Source: Bog-473 sp963730785 (GTDB lineage: Bacteria > Actinomycetota > Acidimicrobiia > Acidimicrobiales > RAAP-2). From it: 64,000 bases of DNA. Below the pieces are notes generated by a model. That model was not told where the DNA came from. It worked only from the letters and a program-made list of their open reading frames with translations, and ran no database searches. Each line of letters opens with the position of its first letter. The stretch's first letter is position 1. The position numbers and the translations under genes are program-made. Of this stretch, positions 34,802 through 43,876 are shown in pieces. The DNA lies in NCBI GenBank assembly GCA_963730785.1, contig CAVSTF010000010.1, positions 372,001 through 436,000 of the forward strand. Direction: 5' to 3'.

Positions 34802-35170
34802 TCCTCAGCGTCCCGGCAGACGGCCTCGACGTTGTGACCGTCCGGATCGCGCACGAAGGCCCCGAAATAGTTGACGTCATACTCGGGGAAGATCCGGGGT
34901 GCGTGCAGCACTTCGGCTCCGAGGTCGACGGCGGCCTGATGGAAGGCGCGCACCACCTCGCGGTCGGTCGTCGCAAAGGCCATGTGCAGTTCGCGGTCGT
35001 CCGCTCGCTGGGCCGGGCTCAGCCACAAGCGCGCTGTTGTCGGGACCGAAGAAGGCGATGACCGTGCCGTCATCGAAACCGAGGCGTATATCGAGCGGTG
35101 CCAACACGGCCTCGTAGAACGCAGCACTGGCGTGGACGTCGGTGACCTGGAGCGAGATGTGATCGAACAT
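34798..35170 (-). CDS. VOC (glyoxalase/dioxygenase-fold) protein (frameshifted)
   Basis: About 123 residues after removing one base. MFDHISLQVTDVHASAAFYEAVLAPLDIRLGF is the first beta-alpha-beta-beta-beta module, with the metal-ligand His; FGAFVRDPDGHNVEAV is the C-terminal module with a ligand Glu. The frame change is near 35037, in AGCGCGCTTG: FFGPDNS joins RLWLSPAQRADDRELHMAFAT. The function could be a glyoxalase, antibiotic-binding or dioxygenase-like role; not determinable. CAATCT lies 6 bases before the ATG. It is divergent from argC, whose ARG-box-like repeats begin 38 bases away. Confidence 0.85.
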
Positions 35171-35207
35171 CGGATCAGATTGCCCGAATTCCACCCGCCT
35201 TCCGAAT

Positions 35208-35234
35208 GTATGAATACGCAGAAGTATGTATACT
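35208..35234 (+). promoter_or_regulatory. argC promoter with two ARG-box-like palindromes
   Basis: GTATGAATAC (35208-35217) and GTATGTATAC (35224-35233) are two copies of an inverted repeat GTAT-NN-ATAC with centres 16 bases apart, about 1.5 turns. The second overlaps TATACT (35229-35234), which ends 6 bases before ATG 35241. Paired AT-rich palindromes over the promoter are the usual ArgR operator layout, and argR lies in this operon. ArgR binding is inferred. Confidence 0.65.
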
Positions 35235-35240
35235 AATGCG

Positions 35241-36275
35241 ATGAAAGCGGGCATCATCGGAGGTTCGGGCTACACGGGGGCGGAGTTGCTCCGCTTGCTG
35301 GCCGGCCACCCCGAGATCGAGGTGACCACCGTCACCGCTCATACCCACGCGGGACAAATGGTGGGGGAGCACACCCCCTCGTTGGCCGCCGCCTACCCAG
35401 GGTTGCGGTACGAGGCGGCGTCCCCGGAGGCCATGCATGGCCTGGACCTGGTGTTCTGCGCCCTCCCGCACGGTGAATCGCAGAAGATCGTGCCGGCCTT
35501 GCGGGGTCAGGTCGGGCTGATCGTGGATCTGGCGGCTGACTTCCGGCTGAAGGACGCGTCGTTGTATCCGACTTGGTACGGCGAGCCGCATGAGGCACCC
35601 GAGTTGTTGAACGAAGCAGTGTTCGGATTGCCCGAATTGTTCCGGGACGAGCTGGCGGGGGCGACCTTGGTGGCGGCGGCCGGTTGCTATCCGACCACGG
35701 CCGGCTTGGCGTTGGCCCCTCTCCTGCGGGCCGGGCTGATCGAATCGAGCGGCATCATCGTCGATGCCGCCTCGGGTGTTTCCGGCGCCGGCCGGGGGGC
35801 CAAGGAATCGCTGCACTTTGGGACGGTGGACGAGGACTTCGTGGCCTACGGGCTGCTCAATCATCGGCACACGCCCGAGATGCAGCAGATCCTGGGGGCC
35901 GAGGTCTTGTTCACGCCGCATCTGGTGCCGATGGTGCGGGGGATTCTGGCCACGTGTTATGCCCGGCCAATTGGCGGTAGCGGCGCTGGCGGCGGGCCGC
36001 TCACCACCGCCGACGTGATGGATGCGCTGCACCAGGCCTACGACGACGAACCGTTCGTCGTGGTCACCGATACACCACCGTCGACCAAGGCCACGTCGGG
36101 CTCGAACTGCGCCCATGTGACGGCCCGGGTTGACGAGCGGACCGGCTGGGTGCTGGTGCTCTGCGCCCTCGACAACTTGGTGAAGGGCGCATCGGGGCAA
36201 GCCATCCAGTGCGCCAACGTCGTGCTCGGCTTGCCCGAAACGACCGGACTACCACTGGGAGGGATGTACCCATGA
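35241..36275 (+). CDS. argC: N-acetyl-gamma-glutamyl-phosphate reductase
   Basis: NADPH-dependent third step of arginine biosynthesis. 344 residues: MKAGIIGGSGYTGAELLRLLAGHPEIEV carries the nucleotide-binding GGSGYTG; AAGCYPTTAGLALAPLL contains the catalytic Cys; HRHTPEMQQILG and FTPHLVPMVRGILATCY are conserved. ATG 35241 fits the family N-terminus; an in-frame ATG at 35226 lies inside the operator-like repeat. First gene of argCJBDFRGH, with a leaderless-type promoter. Confidence 0.97.
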   Translation: MKAGIIGGSGYTGAELLRLLAGHPEIEVTTVTAHTHAGQMVGEHTPSLAAAYPGLRYEAASPEAMHGLDLVFCALPHGESQKIVPALRGQVGLIVDLAADFRLKDASLYPTWYGEPHEAPELLNEAVFGLPELFRDELAGATLVAAAGCYPTTAGLALAPLLRAGLIESSGIIVDAASGVSGAGRGAKESLHFGTVDEDFVAYGLLNHRHTPEMQQILGAEVLFTPHLVPMVRGILATCYARPIGGSGAGGGPLTTADVMDALHQAYDDEPFVVVTDTPPSTKATSGSNCAHVTARVDERTGWVLVLCALDNLVKGASGQAIQCANVVLGLPETTGLPLGGMYP

Positions 36276-36300
36276 TGGCGACGATGAATGTGACCGTGCG

Positions 36301-37470
36301 GTGAGCGTCACGGCAGCGAAGGGGTTCGTCGCTGCGGGGGGCTCGGCCGGTATCAAGGCCAGCGGGGTGCCCGATGTGGCGATCGTCGCCACGACCGACG
36401 GCCGCGCCGTGCCGACCGCCGGCGTGTTCACTTCCAATTTGGCGGCCGCCGCGCCGGTGCAGGTGAGCCGAGCTCATCTCCAATCGACCGGTGGGAAGGC
36501 GGCCGGCGTCATCTTGACGTCTGGCAATGCCAATGCGGCCACCGGTGTCCCGGGCCGTGAGGCCGCACTGGCCTTGTGCGGCGCGCTGGCCGAGGGCGTT
36601 GGCGCCTCGACCGAAGAGATACTGATCTGTCAGACCGGGCTGATCGGTATTCCGTTCCCGACCACGGTGGCGATGCCATTGGTGCCGGCGATCGTGTCGA
36701 GTCGCGCCGGCGATCGGGATGCGTCGGTGGCGGCCGCCCGGGCCATCATGACCACCGACACCGTGCCCAAAGAAGTCTTAATCCATGGTGCGGGCTTCAC
36801 GGTTGGTGGCATGGCCAAAGGGGCGGCGATGTTGGCACCCAACATGGCCACCATGCTCGCCCTGTGCACCACCGATGCCGCCGTCGACTCCGCCACCCTC
36901 AAGACCGCACTCCAGGCGGCTGTCAACGCTTCCTTCAACGTGATGAGCGTGGACGGCTGCACGTCGACCAACGACACCGTGTTGGTGATGGCCAGTGGCC
37001 AGGGTTCGACGCCCACCTTGGCGGCATTGACGGCAGCCTTGTCCGAGGCGTGCCTGTCGCTCTCCCAACAGATGGTGGATGACGCCGAGGGAGCGACCAA
37101 GGTCTCGCATGTCCGGGTCATCGGCGCCGAAAGTGACGCCGCCGCCCACCAGGCCGCCCGGAAAGTGGCGGATTCCCAACTGGTGCAATGTTCGCTCAAT
37201 GGCGAAGACCCCTACTGGGGTCGGGTCGTCAGCGAGTTGGGTTCGGCCGGTGTCGGTTTCGATATCGACCAGGTGACGGTGGCCTACGGCGGCACGCTCG
37301 TGTGCGTCGGTGGGGTGGCGGTCGCCCACGATGAGGCGGCCGTGGCGGCCCATATGAGCGGGCGGCACATCGAGATCGTGTGCGATCTGGGATTGGGTGG
37401 AGGGTCCGGTGCCGTGCTCGGCACCGACTTGGGATACGGCTACATCGACGAGAATCGGACAACCTCGTGA
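36301..37470 (+). CDS. argJ: Glutamate N-acetyltransferase / amino-acid acetyltransferase
   Basis: Recycles the acetyl group from N-acetylornithine to glutamate, making the arginine pathway cyclic. 389 residues. The autoprocessing site reads MLAPNMATML, with Thr184 as the expected nucleophile after Ala-Thr self-cleavage into alpha and beta chains. Oxyanion-type TGLIG (QTGLIGIPFP) and the C-terminal DLGLGGGSGAVLGTDLGYGYIDEN are also typical. GTG 36301 lies 25 bases after argC. Its stop overlaps the argB start (GTGA). Confidence 0.96.
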   Translation: MSVTAAKGFVAAGGSAGIKASGVPDVAIVATTDGRAVPTAGVFTSNLAAAAPVQVSRAHLQSTGGKAAGVILTSGNANAATGVPGREAALALCGALAEGVGASTEEILICQTGLIGIPFPTTVAMPLVPAIVSSRAGDRDASVAAARAIMTTDTVPKEVLIHGAGFTVGGMAKGAAMLAPNMATMLALCTTDAAVDSATLKTALQAAVNASFNVMSVDGCTSTNDTVLVMASGQGSTPTLAALTAALSEACLSLSQQMVDDAEGATKVSHVRVIGAESDAAAHQAARKVADSQLVQCSLNGEDPYWGRVVSELGSAGVGFDIDQVTVAYGGTLVCVGGVAVAHDEAAVAAHMSGRHIEIVCDLGLGGGSGAVLGTDLGYGYIDENRTTS

Positions 37471-38387
37471 GCTCGGACGCTGTCTCGCCGGGCGCGGTCT
37501 CGCCGGACGCGGTCTCGTCGAGTGCCGATCCGCAGACCACGGCTTCGTTGTTGGTCGAGGCGCTGCCCTACATCCGTCGCTTCTTCGGCAAGATCGTGGT
37601 GGTCAAGTACGGCGGTAATGCGCTGCACGGTTCCGATGGTGGCGACGGCGATGCCCTGGCCTCGTTCGCCCAAGATGTGGTGCTCATGCGTGCCGTCGGC
37701 ATGCTGCCCGTCGTCGTCCATGGTGGCGGCCCACAGATCGGCGACATGATGGCCCGCCTGGGCAAGGAGACCGAGTTTCGCAACGGTCTCCGGGTCACCG
37801 ATGCCGAGACGCTCGATATCGCCCGCATGGTCCTGGTGGGCAAGGTCAACCGCGACATCGTCTCCGCCATCAACGTGCACGGTCCGCTGGCGGTGGGCAT
37901 GTCGGGCGAGGACGCCAATCTGATTACGGCGGCCCAAAGTGACGTGGCCCTCGGGTTCGTGGGTGATGTGTCGGTGGTCGATCCGACCATGTTGCAGCGA
38001 CTGGTGGCCGAGGGATTGATCCCCGTGGTCGCCACCATCGGGGCCGACGAGAGCGGCCAGGCGTACAACATCAATGCCGACACGGTGGCCGGTGCGCTGG
38101 CCGTCGCCCTGCAGGCTGAGAAGTTGATATTCCTGAGCGATGTCGAGGGACTTCGAGCCGATCCGAGCGATCCGTCATCGCACATCAGTCAGGCCAGCCT
38201 GTCGCTGGTCGAGGAGATGCTGGCCAGCGGGGCCGCCGCCGGCGGCATGGTGCCCAAGGTGGAGGCCTGCGCCGCGGCCGTGCGCAGCGGGGTGGACCGG
38301 GCTCACATTCTTGATGGTCGGGTGCCGCATGCGCTCTTGCTGGAACTGTTCACCGATTCCGGAGTGGGAACGATGGTGTACCAATGA
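37467..38387 (+). CDS. argB: Acetylglutamate kinase
   Basis: Phosphorylates N-acetylglutamate; normally the arginine feedback point. 306 residues. KYGGNAL near residue 48 is the Lys-Gly-Gly motif; VVVHGGGPQIGDMMARLG follows; ADTVAGALAVALQAEKLIFLSDVEGL is the ATP site; GGMVPKVEACAAAVRSGV is the C-terminal signature. The N-terminal extension before EALPYIRRFFGK resembles the N-terminal helix of arginine-sensitive kinases, but its first 20 residues come from a 15-base tandem repeat. GTG 37467 overlaps the argJ stop and the argB stop overlaps the argD ATG. Confidence 0.95.
   Translation: MSSDAVSPGAVSPDAVSSSADPQTTASLLVEALPYIRRFFGKIVVVKYGGNALHGSDGGDGDALASFAQDVVLMRAVGMLPVVVHGGGPQIGDMMARLGKETEFRNGLRVTDAETLDIARMVLVGKVNRDIVSAINVHGPLAVGMSGEDANLITAAQSDVALGFVGDVSVVDPTMLQRLVAEGLIPVVATIGADESGQAYNINADTVAGALAVALQAEKLIFLSDVEGLRADPSDPSSHISQASLSLVEEMLASGAAAGGMVPKVEACAAAVRSGVDRAHILDGRVPHALLLELFTDSGVGTMVYQ
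37476..37520 (+). repeat. 15-base tandem repeat at the argB N-terminus
   Basis: Three units related to GACGCGGTCTCGCCG (with G/C and T/C variants), encoding DAVSP-type pentapeptides before the conserved kinase domain. Confidence 0.8.
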
Positions 38388-39626
38388 CCGCTTCCGACAC
38401 CGCTTCCGACACCGCTTCCGACACCGCTTCCGACACAACGTCAGACACCGCGCCGGACCGTCGCGCCCTCATGCGTACCTACGCCGAGCCCCCCGCCACC
38501 TTCGTGCGCGGCGAGGGCACCATGCTCTACGACGCCGCCGGTAAGGGCTATCTCGACTTCATCACCGGACTGGCCGTGGTGTCGCTCGGGCACGCCCACC
38601 CGGCCGTGGCCGATGCCGTAGCCGAGCAGGCCCGCACACTGACCCACGTCTCCAATCTGTACGGCAACACATTGGCGCCCGAGGTGGCGCTGACCATCGA
38701 TCGCCTTATCAATGGCGGTACCGGCCAGGCCGGCGGTCAGGTCTTCTTCACCAACTCGGGCGCAGAAGCCAACGAGTGCGCCTTGAAGCTGGCCCGGCGC
38801 TGGGCCGGTAGCGGTCGTCACGTGGTGATCAGCGCCGACAATTCATTTCACGGGCGGACCCTGGCCACGCTGACGGCGACCGGACAACCCGAGAAGCACG
38901 CCCCGTTCCAGCCGCTGCCCGAGGGCTTCGTCCATGTGCCCTACGACGACGTGCCCGCACTCGAGAAGGCGCTCCAGGGCGAGCACGTGGCGGCCGTGCT
39001 GCTCGAGCCGTTGCAGGGTGAAGGTGGCGTCAACGTCCCGAGTTCGGACTACCTCGGGGCCGTGAGCGCGCTCTGCCGCGAGCAACAACGCCCTGCTCAT
39101 GCTCGACGAGGTGCAGACGGGTCTGGGCCGCACCGGCCACTGGTTCGCCTTCCAGGCCCAGGGCCTCAAGCCCGATGTGGTGACCATGGCCAAGGCGCTC
39201 GGCAACGGCATGCCGATCGGGGCCTGCTGGGCCAGGGCAGAAGTGGCCGCCGCCTTCGGTCCCGGCGATCACGGTTCCACCTACGGCGGCCAGCCCTTGG
39301 CCTTGTCGGCGGCCCGGGCGACGCTGGCCACCATGGAGAAGGAAGACGTGTGCGGTCGAGCCCAGAAGCAGGGTGCCGTACTCCGGGCCGGGTTGGCCAC
39401 CCTGCCTGGCGTCGTCTCGGTGCGAGGCGCCGGCCTCCTCCTTGCAGCCCAACTCAACGCCGAAGTGGCCAAGGACGTCAGTACCGCCGCCCTCTCGAGG
39501 GGTCTGCTGGTCAACGCCGTGCGCCCCGACGCCATCCGGGTCGCCCCACCATTGTTGGTGAGCGACGATGAAATCGCCCAGGCGCTCGATATCCTGCGCG
39601 CCGTACTCGACGAACAGGCGGCCTGA
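38384..39626 (+). CDS. argD: Acetylornithine aminotransferase (frameshifted)
   Basis: PLP-dependent fold-I transaminase making N-acetylornithine. About 413 residues after correction. Motifs: YLDFITGLAVVSLGHAHPAV, FTNSGAEANECALKLAR, SFHGRTLATL, PLQGEGGVNV, LLMLDEVQTGLGRTG, and the PLP Lys in TMAKALGNGMPIGA. An extra base near 39085 (CAACAACGCC) separates ALCRE from HNALLMLDEV. The N-terminus is a TASD repeat from five 12-base units. ATG 38384 overlaps the argB stop (ATGA), and argF starts 4 bases after the stop. Confidence 0.95.
38387..38446 (+). repeat. 12-base tandem repeat at the argD N-terminus
   Basis: Four exact copies of ACCGCTTCCGAC followed by one diverged copy, encoding TASD repeats between the start codon and the conserved aminotransferase sequence. 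It explains the unconserved N-terminal extension. Confidence 0.9.
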
Positions 39627-39630
39627 CGCC

Positions 39631-40590
39631 ATGCCCAATCTCTTCGATATTGACGATCTCTCACCCGATGAGTTCCAGCGCATCCTGACGCTGGCGGTGA
39701 GTGGCGACGTGGGTCACGTGCTCGCCGGCCAAGGCGTCGCCCTGCTGTTCGAGAAGCCGTCGGCCCGGACTCGCAACTCGACGGAGATGGCGGTGGTTGG
39801 GCTGGGTGGCCATCCGGTCTATATCCAGGCGGCCGAGGTCGGCATCGATACGCGGGAGACCGCCGAAGACGTCGCCCGCACCCTGGGCTGCTACCACCGC
39901 ATCCTCTGCGCCCGAGTCTTCGATCACGGACTGCTCGCCCGCATGGCCGGCGCCCTCGACGGCAGCGGCTTCACTGTCCCGGTCATCAACCTGCTTTCCG
40001 ATGACGCCCACCCCTGCCAAGCGGTGGCCGACATCATCACCCTGCGCCAAACCGTCGGCCCGCTGGCCGGCCGCTCGCTGGCCTACATCGGCGACTCCAA
40101 CAACATGGCCCGTTCGCTGGTGAAAGCGGCGCTCATGGAGGGCATGGATGTGCGGGTGGCTTCGCCGTCGGGCTACCAGTTTTCAACTGAGGAGTTGTCC
40201 TCGTTGGCCCAACTGGCCGCCAAGGCAGGCCAAGGTGGCACGGTGCGGTCGACCCATGACCCTCGCGACGCGGTCGCCGGCGTCGATGCGCTCTATACCG
40301 ATGTGTGGACCAGCATGGGTCAGGAAGAAGAGCGGGCGGCCAGACTGGCTTCGTTCTCCGGCTTCACCATCGATGATGCCCTGGTGTCAGCCGCCTCGCC
40401 CGACGCGGTGGTGCTGCACTGCCTGCCGGCCCATCGTGGCGAGGAGATTTCGGCGTCGGTGCTGGAAGGTCGTCAGAGTGTGGTGTGGACGCAGGCGGCG
40501 CATCGACGCACGGCCATGCACGGGATCCTCTCGTGGTCCATTGAGGGTGTCGCCGCATCGACGGCCGCATCGACGGGGACCCCATCATGA
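39631..40590 (+). CDS. argF: Ornithine carbamoyltransferase
   Basis: Joins carbamoyl phosphate and ornithine to make citrulline. 319 residues. The carbamoyl-phosphate loop reads FEKPSARTRNSTEMA, with Ala where most family members have Thr in STRTR. DDAHPCQAVADIITL is the HPxQ motif; DVWTSMGQEEE and HCLPAHRGEE are the ornithine-binding and catalytic-Cys segments, which support ornithine rather than aspartate as substrate. ATG 39631 (PNLFDIDDLSPDEFQRIL) is chosen over an earlier start that lies inside argD. The C-terminus carries two 12-base repeats. Its stop overlaps the argR ATG. Confidence 0.94.
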   Translation: MPNLFDIDDLSPDEFQRILTLAVSGDVGHVLAGQGVALLFEKPSARTRNSTEMAVVGLGGHPVYIQAAEVGIDTRETAEDVARTLGCYHRILCARVFDHGLLARMAGALDGSGFTVPVINLLSDDAHPCQAVADIITLRQTVGPLAGRSLAYIGDSNNMARSLVKAALMEGMDVRVASPSGYQFSTEELSSLAQLAAKAGQGGTVRSTHDPRDAVAGVDALYTDVWTSMGQEEERAARLASFSGFTIDDALVSAASPDAVVLHCLPAHRGEEISASVLEGRQSVVWTQAAHRRTAMHGILSWSIEGVAASTAASTGTPS

Positions 40591-41087
40591 GCAACGGCGC
40601 ATCCAACGGTCGCCTGACCAAGAACCAACGGCAACACCGCATCACCAAATTGTTGGAGAACCAGGCGGTCACCTCCCAAGGGCAACTGGTCAGCCTCCTG
40701 GCCGAACAGGGTGTGGAAGCGACGCAGACCACCGTGTCACGTGACCTTGAAGACCTGGGTGCGGTCAAGGTGCGGCTGCCCGGCGGCGACACGGCCTATG
40801 CCTTGCCGGAACTGCCGGTGCACCAGATCGCGCCGGAGGATCACCTGCGGCGGGTGCTGGGGGAGTGGGTGGTCGAGGTGGCGCATTCGGGCAACCTGGT
40901 TGTCCTGCGCACGCCGCCCGGATCGGCCCATGTCGTAGGCTCGGCGCTCGATCGGAGCGGCTTGTCCGCCGTCATCGGCACCGTGGCCGGCGACGACACC
41001 GTCCTGGTCATCGTGGATGAAGAGGTGGGCGGCAAGGCCATGGCGATACGGCTGGGCGATGTGGCCGGCATGTCGAGCGAGCAGTGA
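40587..41087 (+). CDS. argR: Arginine repressor
   Basis: Hexameric transcription factor that uses arginine as co-repressor. 166 residues: the N-terminal winged helix KNQRQHRITKLLENQAVTSQGQLVSLLAEQGVEATQTTVSRDLEDLGAVKV contains the SRDL recognition helix; the C-terminal oligomerisation and arginine-binding domain has GTVAGDDTVLVIVDE, including the conserved GTxAGDDT. Within the operon it presumably controls the palindromes upstream of argC. ATG 40587 overlaps the argF stop. Confidence 0.97.
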   Translation: MSNGASNGRLTKNQRQHRITKLLENQAVTSQGQLVSLLAEQGVEATQTTVSRDLEDLGAVKVRLPGGDTAYALPELPVHQIAPEDHLRRVLGEWVVEVAHSGNLVVLRTPPGSAHVVGSALDRSGLSAVIGTVAGDDTVLVIVDEEVGGKAMAIRLGDVAGMSSEQ

Positions 41088-41119
41088 TTTCAGACGTTGT
41101 TGCAGGTTGTCTAAGGGAG

Positions 41120-41135
41120 TGCACGGGATCGTGCA
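41120..41135 (+). promoter_or_regulatory. Inverted repeat upstream of argG
   Basis: TGCACG-GGAT-CGTGCA is a perfect 6-bp inverted repeat in the 63-base argR-argG gap, 15 bases before the argG start. It could be a second ArgR operator, or an RNA hairpin just ahead of the ribosome binding site (GGAAGGA at 41138-41144). Confidence 0.45.
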
Positions 41136-41150
41136 TGGGAAGGAATGAAC

Positions 41151-42359
41151 ATGGCTGAGCGGGTCGCATTGGCGTACAGCGGAGGGCTCGACACCTCGGT
41201 GGCCGTCCGTTGGCTCATCGAGAACGAGGGCGTCGAAGTGATCGCCGTGGCCGTCAACGTCGGCCAGGCCGCCGAGAAGGGCGGCGAGGATTGGGATGCC
41301 ATCCGCAACCGGGCCCTCTCCGCCGGCGCGGTGGAAGCCGTGGTCATCGATGCTCGTCAGGAAATGGCCGAAGACTTCTGTATCCCGGCACTCCAGGCCA
41401 ATGCCCGCTACGAGGGCAAGTACCCGCTCGTCTCCGCCCTGTCCCGGCCGGTCATCGTCCGTCATCTGGTGGCCGAGGCCCGTCGCCATGGGGCAACCGC
41501 CATCGGGCACGGCTGCACCGGCAAGGGCAATGACCAAGTTCGCTTCGAAGTGGGCACCCGCGCCCTGGCCCCCGATCTCGGGATCTACGCGCCGGCCCGG
41601 GTATGGGGACTCACCCGCGAAGACTGCGTGGAGTTGGCGGCCAAGTGGGAGATCCCGATCACGGTCACCAAGGACAAGCTGTACTCAATTGACGACAACC
41701 TGTGGGGCAAGGCCATTGAATGTGGTGCCATTGAGGACCCGTGGGCCCCGGCGCCCGACGATGTGTACACCCTGACCCGGCCCACCGAGACCGAGCCGAT
41801 CGAGGTCATCATCGGTTTCGAGTCCGGCGTGCCCGTTTCGCTGGACGGCGAGTCGCTGTCGCCTGAGCCGCTTGATCGCCAAGTTGGGCCGCATCGCCGG
41901 CAGCCGTGGCTTCGGTCGGCTGGACATGGTGGAGAACCGCCGGGTCGGCATCAAGAGCCGTGAGGTCTACGAATGCCCAGCCGCCCTGGCGCTCGTCATC
42001 GCGCACTCCGACCTCGAAGACCTGACCCTCGAGCGTGACCTGCATCATGAGAAGGCCCGGCTCGAGCCCCGCTGGTCCGAGTTGGTCTACGACGGCCTGT
42101 GGTTCTCGCCGCTGAAGTCGGCCCTGGACGCCTTCATCGCCTCCTCGCAGCGTCACGTCACCGGTGATGTTCGCCTGCGCTTCGCCGCCCCCGGCACCTG
42201 CACCGTCGTCGGACGCCGTAGCCCGGTCGCGCTCTACGACCACGGTCTGGCCACCTACGACGCCTCGGACACCTTCCGTCACGAAGACGCCGAGGGTTTC
42301 GTTCGGCTGTGGGGACTCGGCGTGGCCACCTGGTCGGCCAAGCAGGGGCCGGGATCTGA
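41151..42359 (+). CDS. argG: Argininosuccinate synthase (frameshifted)
   Basis: Condenses citrulline and aspartate using ATP. AERVALAYSGGLDTSVAVRWL carries the ATP-binding SGGLDTS; HGCTGKGNDQVRFE and YSIDDNLWGKAIECGAIEDPW are diagnostic. An extra C near 41860 (TCGCCTGAGC) separates DGESLS from LSRLIAKLGRIAGSRGFGRLD. The second frame ends DTFRHEDAEGFVRLWGLGVATWSAKQG and then stays open to 42579 inside argH; a one-base loss in the GGGG near 42347 would instead end it at TGA 42357-42359, giving about 402 residues, the family norm, so I use that end. ATG 41151 has a well-spaced GGAAGGA; an ATG six bases earlier does not. Confidence 0.92.
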
Positions 42360-42418
42360 ATCGGCCGGCGGAGCGTGGCAGGAGCCGGCGAAGCCGGCGG
42401 AACCGGGTCAGGCGCCTC

Positions 42419-43810
42419 ATGACGCTGTGGCACGGTCGCATCTCGACCGGCATGGCCGATGCGGTCGCCGACTTTACGGTCAGCCTCGGTTACGACAAGG
42501 TGCTGGCCTACGACGACCTGGTCGGTTCGCGAGCCCACGTCAAGGGACTGGGCAAGGGTGGCATCCTCACCGACGCTGAAGTCACCACGCTGCTCGAGAC
42601 GCTCGATCTGGTGGAGGAAGAGTTCAAGGACGGCACGTTTGTCTTCGCGCCGGGCGATGAAGACATTCACACGGCGGTCGAGCGTCGGGTCACCGAGCTG
42701 GCCGGCGATGTGGGCGCCAAGCTGCACACGGGCCGCAGCCGCAACGACCAGGTAGCGACCGACCTACGACTGTGGAGTCGCCGCACCCTGATTGCGTTGG
42801 CCGCTGAGGTGATGGCGCTGCAGGACACGCTGGCGCAACGGGCGTCCGACGCCGGCGGTGTCTACCTGCCGGGCTACACCCACCTGCAGCGGGCCCAGCC
42901 CGTCTTGCTGGCGCACCACTTGCTGGCCCACGGTTGGGCGCTGTCGCGTGACGTGGACCGGTTGGTGACGACGGTGGATCGGTTGAATATCTCGCCGCTG
43001 GGGGCAGGAGCGCTGGCTGGCTCATCGTTGCCGCTCGATCCGGACTATGTCGCCGCCGAGCTCGGGTTCCATGGTCGCTTCGAGAACTCTTTGGACGCCG
43101 TCTCGGACCGCGACTTCGTGGCCGAAGCCCTCTTCGACATCGCCCTGCTCGGCGTCCATCTCTCCCGCATGGGGGAGGAGCTGGTGTTGTGGTCGACCGA
43201 TGAGTTCGGTTTCTGCACGCTGGACGATGCCTATTCCACCGGCAGCAGCATGCTCCCGCAGAAGAAGAATCCCGACGTGGCGGAGTTGTCCCGAGGAAAG
43301 GCCGGCCGACTGATCGGTCATCTCAATGCGGTGCTCATCACGCTGAAGGGCCTGCCGTTGGCCTACAACCGTGACCTGCAGGAGGACAAGGAGCCGTTGT
43401 TCGATGCGGTGGTGCAGGTGACACGGGCGCTCATTGCCTTGCGTGGCGTCTATGACACGGTCACGTGGCACGAGGACCGCATGCAGTCGGCGGCTGACGG
43501 TCCGGCCGCTGCCGCCATCGACCTGGCCGAGATGCTGGTCGAGCAAGGTATGCCCTTCCGCCAGGCCCACGCGCTCATCGGCGGTGTGGTGCGTGACTCG
43601 CTCGAGCGTCATGTGCCCATGGCCGAGCTGGTGGCGGCTCACCATGAACTGGGGGAGGCCGCGGTGGAACTCCTCGAGCCCGGAGTGGCGGTGACCCGTC
43701 GGCGCACCCCGGGAGGGGCCGGACCGGGACCGGTGGCCGAGCAGATGGAGCGCTTCGCCCGTCGGCGTGAGGTCGATCGCACCCGCTTGGCCCAGTGGCC
43801 GAGTCACTGA
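42419..43810 (+). CDS. argH: Argininosuccinate lyase
   Basis: Splits argininosuccinate to arginine and fumarate, the last pathway step. 463 residues: MTLWHGRISTGMADAVADFTVSLGYDKVL start, HTGRSRNDQVATDLRLW, GYTHLQRAQPVLLAHHLLAHGWAL, and the flexible catalytic loop GSSMLPQKKNPDVAELSRGKAGRL with the family signature Ser. ATG 42419 gives the canonical N-terminus; the frame is open further upstream without similarity. Followed by a short run of GACGAGCAC-like repeats and then mpg. Confidence 0.96.
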   Translation: MTLWHGRISTGMADAVADFTVSLGYDKVLAYDDLVGSRAHVKGLGKGGILTDAEVTTLLETLDLVEEEFKDGTFVFAPGDEDIHTAVERRVTELAGDVGAKLHTGRSRNDQVATDLRLWSRRTLIALAAEVMALQDTLAQRASDAGGVYLPGYTHLQRAQPVLLAHHLLAHGWALSRDVDRLVTTVDRLNISPLGAGALAGSSLPLDPDYVAAELGFHGRFENSLDAVSDRDFVAEALFDIALLGVHLSRMGEELVLWSTDEFGFCTLDDAYSTGSSMLPQKKNPDVAELSRGKAGRLIGHLNAVLITLKGLPLAYNRDLQEDKEPLFDAVVQVTRALIALRGVYDTVTWHEDRMQSAADGPAAAAIDLAEMLVEQGMPFRQAHALIGGVVRDSLERHVPMAELVAAHHELGEAAVELLEPGVAVTRRRTPGGAGPGPVAEQMERFARRREVDRTRLAQWPSH

Positions 43811-43876
43811 CGAGCACGACGAGCACGCCGAGTACGACGAGCGCTGACGAGAACTGAACTGACTTCATCGCGCTCC

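Noticed and set aside
38387..38446. Repeat array that could be taken for a CRISPR
   Set aside because: Units are 12 bases, contiguous without spacers and in frame inside argD; no cas genes are present.
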